In this document: piece after piece, positions 45,501 to 54,821 of the stretch | Numbering within the stretch: the stretch's first letter is position 1 | Layout of the letters: every line of letters begins with the position of its first letter | Assembly (NCBI GenBank): GCA_028274465.1 | Contig: CM051455.1 | Location: forward strand, 67,601,677 to 67,665,676 | Source of the DNA: Plantago ovata | Lineage: Eukaryota; Streptophyta; Magnoliopsida; Lamiales; Plantaginaceae | Direction: 5' to 3' | DNA length: 64,000 bases | The notes under the pieces: model-generated | Databases searched by the model: none | Told to the model about the DNA's origin: nothing | What the model saw: the letters and a program-made list of their open reading frames with translations, nothing else | Made by a program: the position numbers and the translations under genes

Positions 45501-47825
45501 AGCTGAAGTAGCATCCTCCATTTGTTCATCCTGAAATAAATTAAAATTAGACACAAGTACTAAGCTGTCAAACTTAGTTTTTATACCAAAATTATTAACT
45601 ACCTGTTGAGCAGGGAGTGTTGGTTCTGGTTCAGAGGCTTCAGCAACCATCTGACTTGTATCTTGAGAAGTCTGTAGAGAAAGAATAATTTTAGCAAAAG
45701 AACAATTTTCAGAATTTGAAGTTTTAGTGATGGTTGAATTAACTACCTGCTGAGGAAGGACAGATTGTGGCTCAGTCCTTTCAGCATTAACAGTTTCTTC
45801 AGCTTCTTGGACTGTTTCTTCAGCAGACTTCTGAGTTTGCTCTAACTGAGAAAGCTGTGCGGTTTCAGCAATCTCCCTTGTCTCTGAATTGACATGTTGA
45901 GCAGAAGCAACTTGACCTTTAAGCTCACTGCTTGTCATGAAGAGATCAATTGACTTGTTGGATGATTCTTCAATCTCCAACTCCATTTGTTTGCTTAAAT
46001 CTTCCAGTACAAGCTGGACTTTGTCAATTGAAGTCTTGGGTGAACTTCGGCCAGTATTCTCAGCATCAAGAGATGCGTCTTTGAATAATGCTTCTTGAGT
46101 TTCAGCAACTTCAGGAACAGGAACCATTGCTATCTCAGCAACTGGTCCATCAGCAAGCTGGGCTTCAGCAACTTGATGAGTTGCTTGTTCAGCAATCATC
46201 TGTTCAGCAGCATCAGCAAGTGCCGCTCTTTGCAGATCAGCAGCAATGTTGCTTACTGGTTCCATGGTTTGATCATCTAGATTATCTACAAAGTAGATAT
46301 CTGGGACTTGGGCAGGAATTTCATTTCCACTGCCTTGTGGTCTATTCTCAGTAGAATTATCAACGTTAAGTTGATTGTTAAAGGCTTCCGCAAACACTTC
46401 AACATTGTTGATGTATGTTTCAGTAATTATTTCAGCAACATCTACTGGCAAATGCGTTTCAGCATTTGTCTGGGAATTGACTGAGGAGTCTTGGACATTG
46501 GGGACTGACTGAGAAGCCAGTGTCTTCTTTCTTTTGTTACTTGTCCGTCTCCTCTTAGGTACGGGATTTGCTGATGACGCTGCAGTCTGAGTGTCATCAT
46601 CAGCTTTCCTCTTTTTCTTTTTAGATTTCTCCAGTTTCCCAGAGTCATCTATTGTTGCATTTTCAGCAACGGCTCTTGTACACGTACCTTGTTGATTTTC
46701 TACAGCAGTTTCATTTGTGTTACCACCTCCAACAGCAGTTTCATCTCTAAGTTGCTGAGGGGTAACATCTGTAGCTGTGGTATACCTTTCTTGCTGGCTT
46801 GTGCTGACAACATTTGCAGTTGTTGTCTTCTTGGTTTTCTTACCAGCAATCTTAGGTACATTCTGCTTGTAGAAAGATCTTCCCACATTGCACACAGATT
46901 TCTTGATTGGCAATGGGTTTCTTAGCTGAATCCTGAAATGTTCAAGGATATAGCATATCTTGATTCCATACATAACTGGAAAGGAAGGTGAGACCTTGAT
47001 GTCTTCTACCTTTACCTTAAACTTAGTAACACAATCAACAAGCCTGTTGAAAATGTACTTAGCCCAGTTAAGTTCCGATTTATTCTAATGGATATGCATC
47101 AGCAATGGCCATCTTCTCAGGCCTACTTGGTCAATTCCTCCAACTTGGGAGTCAAGAACTTTAATCAGTAGCAGAGCTACTAGACCAAGTGAAGGGCAGA
47201 GATGCTTTCTCTTAACGTGCTTTGTCCAAGTCACGGGGGCTATCTCGCCTTTCTTCATTTTTACATTTCTGACGTCACTGTAGAAAGCTTCAATTTCTTC
47301 GTCAGTGGCAGTGACGTCATCTTCAGTTCCAGTGGTTGGAATCTTAAAAATCTCCGCTAAATCAGTCCATTTCAGGACGATTTGCGTGTTCTGAACATAA
47401 GTAAGGATCACTTTTTCAGTGACTCCATTACTGTCTGTAAGGGACTGGATTTCTGCATTATTGTAGAACTCCATGGTATCAATCATGCTCACTTGCTTAG
47501 TGCGAGCAGAGATAAAGTTCATGAGGCCTTGTTGCTTGATGAACTCAAGCGCCTCTTCATTTTGGTCATCAAGTTCTTGTTCATAAAAGTACCTAATGTA
47601 CTTTTCTTTTGCAAACCCTCCCCATTGCATCAACATCTCACACTTTGCAGTGTCAAGATATGACGGAGGCATAGGTTTAACAGTGATTCTGTCGTTTTTC
47701 AACACGACTTTTGCTGTATCTTGGGTCAGAGAAGTCGCCGGAGCAGTCACCGGAGTAATGCGTGTTTCAGCACTGTCAACCTTTGACGATTTTGAGGACT
47801 TAGATGACTGTCTCTTGGGAGCCAT
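42531..47825 (-). CDS. ORF2 of copia copy A, ~1,700-residue uncharacterised protein
   Basis: It lies downstream of pol, where Sireviruses place an extra (sometimes envelope-like) ORF. From the N-terminus: basic start MAPKRQSSKSSKSSK, a folded-looking part (YLDTAKCEMLMQWGGFAKEK), a long Gln/Glu/Ala-rich linker with basic nuclear-signal-like clusters (KSKKKKRKADDD, PKRRRTSNKRKK), acidic stretches (DDEEEEEDENIP), three TTGETPV-type peptide repeats, a coiled-coil-like helical part (RRTTTLTTAQRDISLYHKSY) and a conserved C-terminal domain (LLHASNWGMHLWVV). I see no signal peptide or membrane span, so it does not look like an envelope protein. The N-terminal part may relate to the 'putative plant transposon protein' domains; low confidence. 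About one break. Confidence 0.75.
44270..44480 (-). repeat. peptide repeat TTGETPV(V/I)ES in ORF2 of copy A
   Basis: Three tandem imperfect units encode TTGATPVIES, TTGETPVIEP and STGETPVVES, separated by LPSATTQ-like linkers. Copy B has two units (39945-40045). Confidence 0.75.
45378..45746 (-). other. three intron-like in-frame intervals in ORF2
   Basis: Minus-strand intervals 45746-45672 (75 nt), 45602-45531 (72 nt) and 45452-45378 (75 nt) each begin GTAGTTAAT or GTAAATC directly after CAACAG/CAGCAG, are T-rich, and end TCTACAG, TTTCAG or TTTTCAG. Both sides remain in phase 0. The segments between them are 69 and 78 nt. The related copy B has the same boundaries at 63468-63394, 63324-63254 and from 63157. 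Splicing is inferred, not shown. Confidence 0.6.
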
Positions 47826-48329
47826 TTCTTTATATAGAGCAAGAAATTGTACGAAAAAGATAGTTTGCTTTTTGACCGGAGGTACAGTAGTTTCAGGCTA
47901 GAAATTGCAGAGAAAGGAAATGTGAGTTAAAGAATTTTGTCATTTCTCTAACTCCTTCTTTATATAGTGTCTCTGGTGTGTGAGAAACTCAATCGATTTG
48001 AGTTCTCAGCAAGGGTAAAACAGAGAAACACTGGAGATAGTGGAGCCTTTGCATTGAATGCGTAGTGGCCCACTAACTAAAACCGTCAGAGCACTCTCTC
48101 TCTTTGTTTTGTTAGCCGTTAGATTATAACTCCTTTTAATCAATGGCCACGATTGAATTTCATGTCATGATTTATTGCGAGTTTATCTGTGCCAGCTTAA
48201 CGTCACAAATTGATTTTACCGAGTAATAAGGGATAGATTGCTTGCTGAAATAGACAAGAATCTTTTTAGCGAGTTTGAATTAACAATCTAGCTACTTGCT
48301 GAAAGTTCCCCCTTACATAGATATCTCAT

Positions 48330-48720
48330 AATTTCTAAGTTTAAAAGATATTTCTGATTTCCCGTATCAGTAAATTCTTTTTACAATTTGAGACATCCTT
48401 TGGTAAAATCTGAGAGATGAGATTTTGTTCTTTTTCTGAATTCCCGTTTCAGAAAATTCCTTTGATACTTGAATACCTGTTTCAGTATCTTTTGATTGTC
48501 TAAGTACCCGTCTCAGCAATCCTTAAGTTCTTTCACTTAGTGAGTTCCTGTCTCAGCAAGTGATCAGGTTTCCTAACAAATACTTGTTTTGAAGGAATTA
48601 CTTGCTGAATGCCTGTTTCAGCAATCATGTTGTGACTTATCATTTCTTAGAAGAAATTAGTGACTTGGTCTTTTGGATAGGAATACTTTGGCTTGCTGAA
48701 TACCTGTTTCAGCATTCTGC
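48330..48720 (-). repeat. hairpin array between pol and ORF2 (copy A)
   Basis: Seven units of the same design as in copy C, for example TTTCTGAA-TTCCCGT-TTCAGAAA, TTGCTGAA-TGCCTGT-TTCAGCAA and CTTGAA-TACCTGT-TTCAGTA. The central CCYGT is constant. The last unit overlaps the end of pol. Confidence 0.75.
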
Positions 48721-49984
48721 CAAGTGTATCCCTTATTGAGTAGTTCAATCAATCCAAGGTTATACCTTAGCATTGCGAACCTATTATCCGGTAGGGGCTT
48801 GGTAAAGATGTCAGCAAGCTGATCTTCAGTACCTACTTTCATAACCTCAATATCACCTTTTTCCACATGATCTCTAATGAAATGATGTCTAATATCAATG
48901 TGCTTGGTCCTAGAGTGAAACTTAGGATTTTGCGTAATTGCAATAGCACTTGTATTATCACAAAAGATTGGTGTTTTCTTTGCAGAAATACCATAATCTC
49001 TTAATTGTTGTTGAATCCATAGGATTTGAGCTGTGCAACAACCAGCTGCAATGTTTTCAGATTCTGTAGATGAATTGGAGACACACGTTTGCTTCTTGCT
49101 GAACCATGATATTAATCTAGTACCCAAAAACTGACAAGTTCCAGAGGTACTTTTTCTATCAAGAGTTGATCCACCATGATCAGCATCAGAATAGCCAACC
49201 AATTCAAGTCCAGAATCTTCTGGATACCATAATCCAACATTGACTGTACCTTTAACATATTTCAGTATTTTAATTGCCTTTTTGTAGTGTGATTCTCTTG
49301 GATCCGATTGGAATCTTGCACACACACAAACAACATATTGAATGTCAGGTCTACTTGTTGTTAAATACAACAAGGAACCAATGAGCTTCCTATATTTGTG
49401 TTCTTCAACACTTTTGTCCTCTTTAGTATAGCCCAATTTGGTACCAACACTCATAGGGATCTTTTCAGGTTTTTCATCCTCTTTGATCCTAAACTTTATG
49501 AGCATTTCTTTCGCATACTTTGCTTGATTTATGAATATTCCATCTTTGAGTTGCTTGACTTGCAACCCTAGGAAATAATTCAATTTTCCCATCATACTCA
49601 TTTCAAACTTATTTGTCATGAGTTTGGCAAAATCATCACAAAGTTGCTTGTCCTTAGATCCAAAAATTATGTCATCCACATAAATTTGAACTAAGATTAA
49701 TTTACCATCATGGTTCATGGTAAAAAGAGTTTTGTCAACTTCACCTTTCTTGAAACCATTTTCCAGCAAGAACTTAGCTAAGGTATCATACCATGCTCTT
49801 GGTGCTTGCTTTAGACCATATACAGCTTTCTGAAGCTTATATACCATCTTGGTTTCTGAGGGAAGTTCAAAGCCAAGGGGTTGTTCTAGGTAGACTTCTT
49901 CAGCAAGTTCACCATTTAAGAATGCACTCTTAACATCCATTTGGTAAACAATGAAGTCATTGTGAGCAGCAAAGGCCAAGAAAA
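48657..49984 (-). pseudogene. copia RT/RNase H part of copy A (3' portion of pol)
   Basis: The minus strand continues the reverse transcriptase beyond element [54 protein letters not shown] (YVDD catalytic box, near 49670) and then RNase H: GYSDADHGGSTLDRKSTSG, STESENIAAGCCTAQILWIQ and HIDIRHHFIRDHVEKGDIEV, ending with the typical QLADIFTKPLP. Well preserved. Part of the fossil copy A; its 5' portion is on the far side of G. Confidence 0.9.
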
Positions 49985-50151
49985 GCCTATGTTAGGAAAC
50001 TTGTAATTTTGATGAGCAATTAAGCATGCTAAATTAAGAACAGTCCAGTAACTAGTACTCTTAAGGTCCATAGGAATTTAGAATTTTAAGGACATTGTAA
50101 AAGAGGAACGTTTGCTGATGACTTAGATAGGTGTTAGATAAGTTATTTGTT

Positions 50152-50251
50152 NNNNNNNNNNNNNNNNNNNNNNNNNNNNNNNNNNNNNNNNNNNNNNNNN
50201 NNNNNNNNNNNNNNNNNNNNNNNNNNNNNNNNNNNNNNNNNNNNNNNNNNN
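50152..50251. other. assembly gap of 100 N
   Basis: Exactly 100 N, the usual placeholder for a gap of unknown size. It falls inside the 5' LTR of G, so the rest of that LTR, any copia interior and the left end of the MULE are missing. Confidence 0.95.
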
Positions 50252-50806
50252 AGTTACACCGAGCCATATATGCCAGATCGTTCATGAGACAGTTTGGATA
50301 TGGACAGTCTATTCCATTCGCACCAATTCATCCAGTAAAAGCTGTGAGGACAGAGACACCACGTCAATACATTCTGGAACACCATGTCGACCGAACCATG
50401 TTTTTGAAATGGCGGAGCCACTTATGCAACCTATCACAGAGGTAACTATGACTACATGCAAATTTAAATGGTCTATTTAAAATTTTCATTTGAAGACCAT
50501 TATGACTAACTATATGTATCTTAATCTTTCAGGTCTGTGAGGCTTAATACATTTCAAATTGAGAGTGATACTACTGATTACCTACTTTGGTATATTCCTA
50601 GGACACATCCCAAGGTAAATAGAGAGGTTGTCCAGAATGCAGTTCAGGATAAGAATTCTGAAGCGGAATTGCTTATGACTATCACGGATATGGTCGCCCC
50701 ATTCCATCCGCAGACCAATCCATCTCCCACTTATGATGACATGAAAAACCTTGTGCATCAACTGTCCCGTATGCTAGTCAAGAAGCCTCGTAGGATAGTT
50801 GATTAG
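50252..50806 (+). pseudogene. plant mobile domain (PMD, MAIN-like) gene, 3' part
   Basis: Cut at the gap on its left. Exon to 50441: ARSFMRQFGYGQSIPFAPIH and TMFLKWRSHLCNLSQR. A GT-AG intron follows (50442-50532), then the last exon: VRLNTFQIESDTTDYLLWYI, PTYDDMKNLVHQLSRMLVKK and stop at 50806. The (V/F)MRQFGY-Q-IP opening and the WR...Y..WY pattern are those of the C-terminal end of PMD proteins (MAIN/MAIL, 'phosphatase 7 long form'). Host PMD proteins act in genome stability and silencing; many PMD genes ride on transposons. It lies tail to tail with the MULE transposase and probably belongs to that element. Confidence 0.7.
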
Positions 50807-51834
50807 GCACTACAATGACCGTGTCTTTTATGTTTTAGTTAATTTGTGTTCCGGATACTCGAACCCTTTGACGTTTGTGTTTTCTATGTGTTTGTTTTGG
50901 ACCTTAATTATTATTTTTGGATGTTAGTTTATGTTTGTGAGACTTGAATTATTATTCTATGGGTGTTTCGAATGTTAGTTTGTGTTATTGCAATGCCACT
51001 ATTTTACAAAAACTAACCACAAAAATAAATAATGGGGATTCTAAATAATTAGGAAAATTGTATAAGATATTGCAATCATAAATCAGAAATGTGAAAAGCT
51101 ATTCTATGAAAAACTAACAAGAATTCATCATACTTTCCCTCTCTCTACATACCAATCTTTCCAATGAGCTACCTGTGGCACCCTATGATATTTCCAAAAA
51201 ATGATGAAGTTCCCGATCGGGGCTCCTGGGTCCACGTGTATCACAAAGAAGTGGTTGCTGCTCATACCAATTGACCATTCTTCTGCGGGTGGATCTGGTC
51301 GTGGGTGTTCTGGATCAGCGCGCGATTCCCATGGTACGAATGTATAGCTACTATCTGCACGGTAACAATGGATAACTTTCTGATACTTAGTCGCAACTGC
51401 TAGACCGAGTTCTGTCATACTCAACCAGTTAGGTTTATCGCATCCCCCAACAAAATGAGTCAAACTAATAATTTGCCTTTGGTATTCAACACAACCTCCT
51501 GCAGATCAAGTCAAATAACAATTGAAAGTTTCATATTTATATTATATAATAAATAGCATTATGTAGATGTTTCAATGAAATAAAAATAGAAAAAAATTAT
51601 GAGAAGGAAGCCAACATACCTGCAATGGCTATATACTTGTCTTTGTAGAGTCTCATCTCTTGAATTATGTCCAGACGCACTTGAACCCATTTTTCCTGTG
51701 TCCCGTACTTATAGTGGGCTAGTGCTCGGTACCCACAATTCCATCAGAGTCAACATTCAACCATCTTGTGATATAGTCTGCTAAACGAACCGGCATCCAT
51801 GAGCTATATTCAAAGTTGAACAGTTGTTTCGTAG

Positions 51835-52105
51835 CCTTTTCCTTCTCATTCATCTTGTCCTTTTGATTCTTCTCATCTTTCTGATCCTTCTTCTCATCCT
51901 TCTTCTTTTCATTCTTATCTTTCTTCTCATTTTTCTTCTCATCTGTCTGATCCTTCTTCCTTTTATTCTTATCTTTCTTCTCATTTTTCTTCTCATCTTT
52001 CTGATCTTTCTTGTCATCCTTCTTCTTTTCCTTCTTATCTTTCTTTTCATTCTTATCTTTCTTCTCATCCTTCTTCTTCTCCTTCTCATATTCACTTTGG
52101 TATCT
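51835..52105 (-). repeat. Lys/Asp/Glu-coding minisatellite in the MULE transposase
   Basis: Imperfect repeats of about 33 bases (plus strand TTCTTCTCATCTTTCT-like) encode KKDEKKDKNEKK. It is a flexible highly charged linker between the SWIM finger and the OTU part. Confidence 0.8.
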
Positions 52106-54094
52106 TTTCCCCTCAGCGTTAGGAGGTCGTCCTTTGTGCTTATGATGAATTGGCTCTTCAAATGTGGTTGACGCGGGGAACCTCATTTCATGGATATATT
52201 GAGATAACATCCCCTTCTGCACGTCAGATGCACTTTCCTTGAAGCCTCTGAATGCTTCGTCACATATATCATCAACAGTGGCTTTTCTGGAATCATCCCA
52301 AGAATATTTCTTATCCAAATCAAGAGTTTTCCAGAATGGGTGAATATCAATTGGGTCGATTGGAGTATATTCATCTTCAAGCTTCTTCATGTGGCATGCA
52401 CTCATCAACCCATGTGTGCTGCGTAACTCACATATACAAATAGGAGCATCACCCCCGCTACATTTTGCGTCATAGCATCTTTTATTCCACTCCTCTAACT
52501 CGTTAGCCATCAACTGTATTGCATCATGCGAAACAATCCCACCAAGCCTTCGAAACAACAAATTTTCTCTACAATGATGAGACTCCTTCGTTCTATTCAG
52601 CTCGAAATCAGATCTAATATGATTCAATTCATCTTCAACAATCTCGTGGATCTTCAAAAAAATGGTAGGAAAATTACTCCTCGCATTTCTAATCCAGGAC
52701 TTCAGTTGAGCATGCGCACTTTCTACCCTGCAATAATATTAAAGATTGCATAATTGAATATGATAAATTTATGCAAGTGGTGTGCTTTTACGATAATGAA
52801 AGGACAATAGTAAATTAAGAAAATTGAGTCAATGGTACTTGTTTGTTGTTTGAGTTCCAAAATGTAGATATTTTCTTGTCCAGTACGACACAAAATTTTC
52901 ATGATGCGGATCACACCATGTCTTCTTGACATACTCTCCAAATAGTGGTAAGAATCTCCAAGTATAAAGTAGCTCATCCACATGTTTTTCATATTCATCA
53001 ACACTTTGTGAGATCACAACCTTCTTCCACCTTGCCCTAACTGCCCTCTCATACTTTCGACTTCCAGAGTGTTTAACAAAATTCTTATGTACACATTCTG
53101 AAATGTGTCGCCTACAAAGTAGACGACCACTCTCCGGAAAAACAGTATCAATGGCGTTCATAAGGGCTTGCTCTCTATCTGTAACAAAAACACCTGGATA
53201 CTCAACAGCACTAAAAAATTTCTTCAACTCTCTCATTATCCACACATAGCTATCCTCCTTTTCATGGTAGATGCATGCAAATGCAACATGAAAATTCTTA
53301 CCGGTTGGCAATAAACCCATCACTTGAACCAAAGGCATATTATATAGATTTGTTGCATATGTGGCATCCAAGAGAATAACATAAGGATATAGTCGAACCA
53401 AATCAACGCTATGATGGTGAGCAAAAAAACTTCACCAACATGATTATTACCTGGTTCCTTTCGCTCATTATGATAGTAATGGTGATCGGAGAGTAACTTC
53501 AGAAAGTATTGCATCGTGGTTAGCCCATCCCTATCCTTGTTCTTGTTTTTGTGAATTGCATTGTACACATGTCTGATATTGCTCACATTATCTTTATTCA
53601 ACAACTTTACCTCTTGCAGGATACTCTTTGGCTTCGTTCGAGTCATATACAACTTATGTATGTGTTCTAGCTCCGGTTCGCTCAACTTTGCCGCCGATGT
53701 ATGCCAATTAGGGTGCTTCCCAAGTGCATGGTTATGCCTCCCTCTATTCTCGCTTGTGCGTACAACCCATGGACCATTATCACAATTTCTTTTTAGTTTC
53801 AACTGAAAGGGACATTCATTCTTCTTCGTCCCACTTGAATGGCGACTCACAACATTGACATTTTTACTCGTCGTCGCTCTGTACTTCCCACTACGTTCAC
53901 AACCAAGGTAAATCCGATTTGCATGTGCTGTGACAACTGTGAAGTACATGTGATTTTCCCGACCAATTCGCCTAACTTCATCTTCTGCGGCTATTCTTGT
54001 AGGAAATTCTCCAAGACTATTGAACAAGTAATTCATGTCATCATACATATGATCTTGCTCCTTATCATTCCCATCATCATTAACCTGAAAATAA

Positions 54095-54510
54095 AAATGT
54101 ATACTAATCAATAAATTGATATATGAGATAAATACGTACATTTGTTCTAATAATTTGTAAAAAAAAAAAACAGAAGCAACAACATATATATCATAAATGA
54201 AAATCAAATGTGTGCATCAATAAAATATGAAGATCAATTAATATAACAAGTTGAAGTTTGATGTAATTGGATATATATATATATATATATTAGCAAAAAA
54301 ATAAAAAAAAATTAAAAAAAAAATAAAAACGGACCTATACGCGGGCCTGCTGCTCGCGGGTAGCAGCAGGCCTGCTGCTCCGCGCGAGCAGCAGCCAGCA
54401 GGCCGCGGCCTGCTGCTAGCCATTAGCAGCAGGCAAGCTTGCCTGCTGCGGTTTACAAAAAAAAAAAAAAAAAAAAAAGACTTAATACACATAAAATCAG
54501 TAATCTTTAC
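54095..54510 (-). other. first intron of the MULE transposase with GC-rich palindromic cluster
   Basis: Donor GAG|GTAAAG, acceptor TTTTCAG|GTTAAT. It contains (TA)n at 54271-54290, a GC-rich block at 54340-54452 built of CAGCAGGC/GCCTGCTG words in both orientations, and a run of about 22 A at 54457-54478. Confidence 0.75.
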
Positions 54511-54739
54511 CTCATAATTTTCATACTTCGACCATTCTTCAGTCCAAGGTGGCCATTCCATGTTGAAAATTTGTATTCAGAAGAGATTGTTTCTGAAGAA
54601 TTTGTTGTGGAGAAGGAAGTAATGAACGTATGAAATTGTGTTAGTTGTAATTTGTGTGTATTTAATGTATTTAATAAATTTGTGACTTATTTGTAAAATA
54701 TTAAAAATAAGGTGTTTTTTCCAAATTACTAATAAATTT

Positions 54740-54781
54740 CCAACGTTTAGTAAAATTGCTACTACGTTTAACAAGCCCCTT
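54740..54781 (-). other. candidate MULE terminal repeat
   Basis: The minus strand begins about 54780 with AGGGGCTTGTTAAACGTAG, directly against the copia 3' interior (AATTTAGCCATGG). A G-rich start suits a MULE end. The opposite end is in the gap, so pairing cannot be tested. Confidence 0.4.
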
Positions 54782-54821
54782 AATTTAGCCATGGATTGCT
54801 AACATCGAAAAGGGGGAAATT

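Larger units (their letters stand above)
51128..54561 (-). pseudogene. MULE transposase fused to an OTU-like protease (four exons)
   Basis: Exons 54561-54511, 54094-52839, 52727-51620 and 51498-51128, with GT-AG introns. Domains: FAR1-type zinc finger (YLGCERSGKY, KNECPFQLK, RGRHNHAL), MULE DDE core (YVILLDATYATN, VFVTDREQALMNAID, CRRHISECV, VESAHAQLKSW), SWIM finger (CICELRSTHGLMSACH), a Lys/Asp/Glu repeat linker, then an OTU/otubain-like part (GTQEKWVQVRLDIIQEM, SNHFFVIHVDPGAPIG, HWKDWYVERGK). Two one-base frame shifts are visible: one in a T-run before YPYVILLDATY (near 53430), one in the OTU catalytic loop, where DGNCG-like coding reads DSDGIVG (near 51735). They could be old mutations or sequencing errors. 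Confidence 0.85.

Noticed and set aside
43725-46354. Plus-strand frames across ORF2 of copy A rich in Ser, Leu or Gln
   Set aside because: Antisense shadows of the Gln/Glu/Asp-rich ORF2.
51824-52171. Open frame on the plus strand made of Leu/Ile/Phe
   Set aside because: It is the antisense of the Lys/Asp/Glu minisatellite of the MULE transposase.
54238-54561. Single long frame through the first MULE intron
   Set aside because: Splice sites and the downstream domain order support an intron; the frame runs through poly-A and CTGCTG repeats.
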